From Hyphomicrobium_A sp965243865 (GTDB lineage: Bacteria > Pseudomonadota > Alphaproteobacteria > Rhizobiales > Hyphomicrobiaceae), in NCBI RefSeq assembly GCF_965243865.1, contig NZ_OZ251603.1:3906001-3970000 (forward strand): DNA of 64,000 bases, in the 5' to 3' direction. This document shows positions 61,420-64,000 of the stretch, piece by piece. A program made the position numbers and the translations under genes. The first letter of the stretch is position 1; the number at the start of each line of letters is the position of its first letter. The notes under the pieces were generated by a model that saw only the letters and a list, made by a program, of their open reading frames with translations, had not been told where the DNA came from and ran no database searches.

Positions 61420-62352
61420 CTACGGCGTTGTAGCGCCGCCCGGCATCGCGTTCGCACCCTTGATGCTGAGGCGTTCTAAAGCCGGCTGCAAGCCCAGCAT
61501 CTTGACGATGCGCCGCGTGCCGTTGCGCAGCGCGCAGCGGCCCCACGTCAGCGGCCCGAGAGTGCGCAGATTGAACAGCACCCCGCTTGGGGTGTGCAGC
61601 GGATTGCCGGTCCAGCAATAGCGCGACGGGAGAGGAAGCCCCCGGCGCAGGCGCGAGTGATTGCCCATGAGGTGGATCGCCGACGCAAAGCCTTCAGGTT
61701 TGATGAAGCACGGCGTCACGCCATAGATATCCAGCCCGAAGCGCCAAGGCTGGCGAAAGTCAGTGTCGATCGGCCAATAGCGCTTCATCGGCTTGAGGAA
61801 CTTGCGCGCCCCCGATCGGCTGACGAGATATCCGGTCGTCGTTTCGGGAACCCGGGAGTAGCGCACCAGCTTGCGGTCGCCGTCGAGCGCCGAGATGATT
61901 TTGACCGCGCGGTTGCTGTCCTTGCACAGGTGGACAAGATCCCAACCCTTGGGCATCGAGGCGATGACACCGCGCACAATCTCCGCGGCGTCGGTCGGCA
62001 GAATGGCGTCATCCTCCAGGATCAGCGCGTATTCGAGGTCCTGATCGAGCATGCGCTGCATCGCCACGAGATGGCTTGCATAGCAGCCGACCTCGCCGGG
62101 CTTCAACTTCGAATGCAGTGCTGGTCCTTCGAAGAAGAATTCACGGAACTGGCCGGGAACATTCAGCCCCTCGACGCCCGGAATGCGTTCGGCGGTCATG
62201 TTCGCGCCGGACAGATGCGCGCAGACCGAACCCCGCCGATCTTCATCACAATCTCTGTTGATGAAGAAGGTCGGGATCGACGCAGACCCAACGAGCTTAC
62301 TGATTTTCGCAGTAGCGGCCCCATCAGCCGACTCCGCGCGCTCCAGCGACAT
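61420..62352 (-). CDS. Family 25 glycosyltransferase (LPS/EPS type)
   Basis: 310 residues from ATG 62352; the frame is open for 52 more codons but these lack conserved sequence. GT25 motifs: IPTFFINRDCDEDRR, LKPGEVGCYASHL and YALILEDDAILPTDAAEIV, where EDD is the expected metal or donor site. The C-terminal part (MGNHSRLRRGLPLP) is basic. Such proteins add beta-linked galactose or glucose to LPS core or glycans. The donor is unknown. Confidence 0.85.
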   Translation of the reverse strand: MSLERAESADGAATAKISKLVGSASIPTFFINRDCDEDRRGSVCAHLSGANMTAERIPGVEGLNVPGQFREFFFEGPALHSKLKPGEVGCYASHLVAMQRMLDQDLEYALILEDDAILPTDAAEIVRGVIASMPKGWDLVHLCKDSNRAVKIISALDGDRKLVRYSRVPETTTGYLVSRSGARKFLKPMKRYWPIDTDFRQPWRFGLDIYGVTPCFIKPEGFASAIHLMGNHSRLRRGLPLPSRYCWTGNPLHTPSGVLFNLRTLGPLTWGRCALRNGTRRIVKMLGLQPALERLSIKGANAMPGGATTP

Positions 62353-62573
62353 ACGCGCCAACTCCAACTGATACCCCCGCAACCCACTAATACCCTTGTG
62401 TAATATTAGGGCTTGACTGGGGCAGACGCGAGAGAAATCTGGTGAATTCGCTAGAGGAGCTGCAACTAAGCTGAGCTGTGTATAGCGGGGATTGAGGTAA
62501 TTGCGCACTCGTCCCTCTGCGCCCCCCCGTCCTACCCCTTTTGCTGCAACGCCAACCGTCGGGTGAGCAATTT

Positions 62574-62738
62574 ATGCAGCAAGCGATTTTGAAGGCATAT
62601 CAGGAAGCGGCTCTGTTCTATACGCCCCGGGCCATGATCTGGAATATCAAGACCCTCGGCTTCGGCTGCTGGCTTCGCTGCCTGGCGCTCAATGCGCGTG
62701 AATCGCTCGCCGAGCAGTACCGCGGTCTGGCCCGTTAA
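62574..62738 (+). CDS. Possible small hypothetical protein
   Basis: 54 residues from ATG 62574, after GGTGAG about 7 bases upstream. It is helical and aromatic-rich in the middle (LKAYQEAALFYTPRAMIWNI, then GFGCWLRCLALNARESLAEQ). No family recognised. Codon use is moderately biased. Convergent with the better supported 57-residue gene; chance ORF cannot be excluded. Confidence 0.45.
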   Translation: MQQAILKAYQEAALFYTPRAMIWNIKTLGFGCWLRCLALNARESLAEQYRGLAR

Positions 62739-62752
62739 CGCCATCGAGGCGG

Positions 62753-62926
62753 CTATTCCTCCCCGCTGTAGGGCAGCTCGCCTTCGACGTACGGCCGGAC
62801 CTGGCGCCAAAGGCGATGGTATTCGTTTGCGTACTGGCGCTGCTCGTCGACGTCATCTGCGATGCGAGAAGCTTCTCGCAGCCGCTCCATTTCCGCCAGC
62901 GCCTTCTCAACTTCCTCTCGCGTCAT
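62753..62926 (-). CDS. 57-residue helical protein of unknown function
   Basis: Start ATG 62926 has AGGAG 6-7 bases upstream and the codons follow the high-GC3 pattern of the neighbourhood. The product begins MTREEVEKALAEMERLREAS and ends VEGELPYSGEE. It is strongly charged and helical, with no signal peptide or membrane segment; coiled-coil pairing is likely from the heptad-like spacing. It is too short to place in a family. It stands alone between the small plus-strand ORF and the tautomerase gene. Confidence 0.6.
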   Translation of the reverse strand: MTREEVEKALAEMERLREASRIADDVDEQRQYANEYHRLWRQVRPYVEGELPYSGEE

Positions 62927-63131
62927 CCATGGCTCCTCGTCGCGCGTCGTTCGAGACAGGGCTCACATACGCCACCTGCGTGACACTACCGCCGTTCGCT
63001 GGCCGATCACAATGCGCAAGCCGCCTCGCGTGAGGTTTGCTCGCCAGCCCGGCCAATGTAGGCGAACGTAGAGTTGTCTCGACGGTGACCCCGGCATAAA
63101 CAGAGCCCCCAACCATCGATCGGGTGTGCCC

Positions 63132-63521
63132 ATGCCGCTTCTCTATTTCAACGTCCTCGAAGGCCGCTCCGATGCGGAGCTGAATGCGATGCTGGACGCC
63201 GCCCACCGCGCCATGCTGGCGGCATTCAAGGTCCCCGAGCGCGATCGCTATCAGATCGTCAATGAGTACAAGCCCTCGCGCATGATCATCGAGGATACCG
63301 GCCTCGGCATCCCTCGCAGCGACAAAGTCGTTGTCGTTCAGGTCGTCAGCCGGCCGCGGGGCAAGGAGGCAAAGCAGAAATTCTACCGTCTACTGGTAGA
63401 AGAGCTCGAAAAGAGCTGCGGAATATCGCCGAACGACGTCATGGTCTCGATTGTCGAAAACACCGATGAAGACTGGTCGTTCGGGCTTGGTCGAGCGCAA
63501 TTCCTCGAAGGCGATCTTTAG
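63132..63521 (+). CDS. Tautomerase family protein
   Basis: 129 residues from ATG 63132. In this family Pro2, N-terminal after Met removal, is the catalytic base; MPLLYFNVLEGRSDAELNAM gives that. The GTG 6 bases earlier would bury the proline. A second half with VQVVSRPRGKEAKQKFYRLL and SPNDVMVSIVENTDEDWSFG completes two beta-alpha-beta units, as in the longer tautomerase_3-type proteins. It may act on halogenated or oxo-acids. The adjacent convergent TetR gene could control it. Confidence 0.82.
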   Translation: MPLLYFNVLEGRSDAELNAMLDAAHRAMLAAFKVPERDRYQIVNEYKPSRMIIEDTGLGIPRSDKVVVVQVVSRPRGKEAKQKFYRLLVEELEKSCGISPNDVMVSIVENTDEDWSFGLGRAQFLEGDL

Positions 63522-63546
63522 CAGCTGATCTGAAACTGGAATGCCG

Positions 63547-64000
63547 TCACATTGCGCTCTTCGGCATATGCTCGGCTAGCAGCGAGCGAAGCATTCGGAC
63601 GACGCGCTGGGCGGGGCCGTTCGAGCAGCACTGCAGCGAAATCCGCGCTCCTTCGAATAGCAGGAACACTTCGTCAGCGAGCTGGTCGGGCTCTTCGCAG
63701 CCCGCCTCGCGAAACAGCGCGACGAGGCGGTTGCGCTTGCGAGTCTTGTAGTCCTCGATGATCTGTCGTGCAGGGTGATCGATCTCGCGTAGCTCTACCG
63801 CCGCGTTGGCGATGGCGCATCCGCGCTCGCCGCCGTCGGTGAGGATGCGCTCGACGTACTGCACCCATCCTTCGAGCTGGGCGTGCGGGTCGCCCGGGTG
63901 AAGTCTCGCCAGATCCTCCCAGACTTCATCGCCCTCCAGGGCGAGCTGGGTGAGATAGGCAGCAATCAGTTCGTCCTTGGAACCAAAGTGCCGATAGAGG
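63547..64000 (-). CDS. TetR family regulator, N-terminus beyond the window edge
   Basis: The frame runs off the right edge. The visible 150 residues start in the second half of the HTH (LYRHFGSKDELIAAYL, the standard recognition-helix signature) and continue through a helical ligand-binding domain (LEGWVQYVERILTDGGERGC, then LVALFREAGCEEPDQLADEV) to the stop at 63547. The HTH start is missing. Regulated gene unknown; the convergent tautomerase is 25 bases away from its stop. Confidence 0.85.
   Translation of the reverse strand, partial: LYRHFGSKDELIAAYLTQLALEGDEVWEDLARLHPGDPHAQLEGWVQYVERILTDGGERGCAIANAAVELREIDHPARQIIEDYKTRKRNRLVALFREAGCEEPDQLADEVFLLFEGARISLQCCSNGPAQRVVRMLRSLLAEHMPKSAM

Noticed and set aside
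1..64000. CRISPR arrays, insertion sequences, prophage
   Set aside because: No spaced direct-repeat array, transposase, integrase or phage structural gene was recognised anywhere in the window.

Overview
The window looks like chromosome of a high-GC alphaproteobacterium of the Hyphomicrobiales (Rhizobiales) type. The reasons are succinoglycan-type Exo proteins, a DUF4167 protein, a heterotetrameric sarcosine oxidase and a very high G+C third codon position. A methylotroph or C1-using genus such as Hyphomicrobium would fit the sarcosine oxidase and the oxalate/formate-type transporter, but the genus is an inference.

Layout. Positions 1-25.2 kb are an exopolysaccharide (EPS) locus. It begins with an ExoL-like fragment, an ExoK-type glycanase, ExoM/ExoO-like and other glycosyltransferases, an ExoT-type flippase, an ExoY-type priming transferase and a LuxR-type regulator with a degenerate receiver domain. 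A sugar-modification block follows (11.2-19.8 kb): class III aminotransferase, pyruvyl transferase, PIG-L deacetylase, RfbF-like cytidylyltransferase, C-methyltransferase, RmlC-like epimerase, DUF4910 aminopeptidase-like protein and an SDR epimerase. The export part (20.1-25.2 kb) holds an unknown protein, a kinase-less Wzz/GumC-like protein, an ExoF/Wza-like export protein and an ExoA-like transferase. I see no Wzy/ExoQ polymerase, so the locus probably continues to the left.

Positions 25.6-36.4 kb are mixed: CNNM/CorC protein, MetX-like hydrolase, an SDR lacking the catalytic Tyr, DUF938 methyltransferase, YdhR-like protein, OmpW, an OFA-type transporter, a small tyrosine phosphatase, tRNA-Arg(UCU), small hypothetical genes and a TetR regulator. 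The TetR gene is divergent from an AcrAB-like RND pump (36.5-40.9 kb). An orphan CpaC-like secretin is divergent from a BamA gene that is not in the usual rseP-lpxD neighbourhood. Then come a periplasmic molybdenum hydroxylase with a tri-haem cytochrome c (45.9-50.0 kb), a membrane diguanylate cyclase, a ParB-like protein, a 43-residue secreted-peptide gene and an rRNA methyltransferase.

Positions 53.9-60.1 kb hold a LysR regulator divergent from soxBDAG, with a perfect LysR-type palindrome between them. The right end has GT4 and GT25 transferases, small genes, a tautomerase and a TetR gene cut by the window edge.

Working picture: the EPS genes make a lipid-linked repeat unit (ExoY priming, then ExoA/L/M/O-type transferases), decorate it with an unusual activated sugar and pyruvyl ketals, and export it through the flippase, the GumC-like protein and the ExoF-like protein. 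The other blocks are independent transport, redox and C1-nitrogen functions. All family calls were made by eye from conserved motifs; no database search was run.
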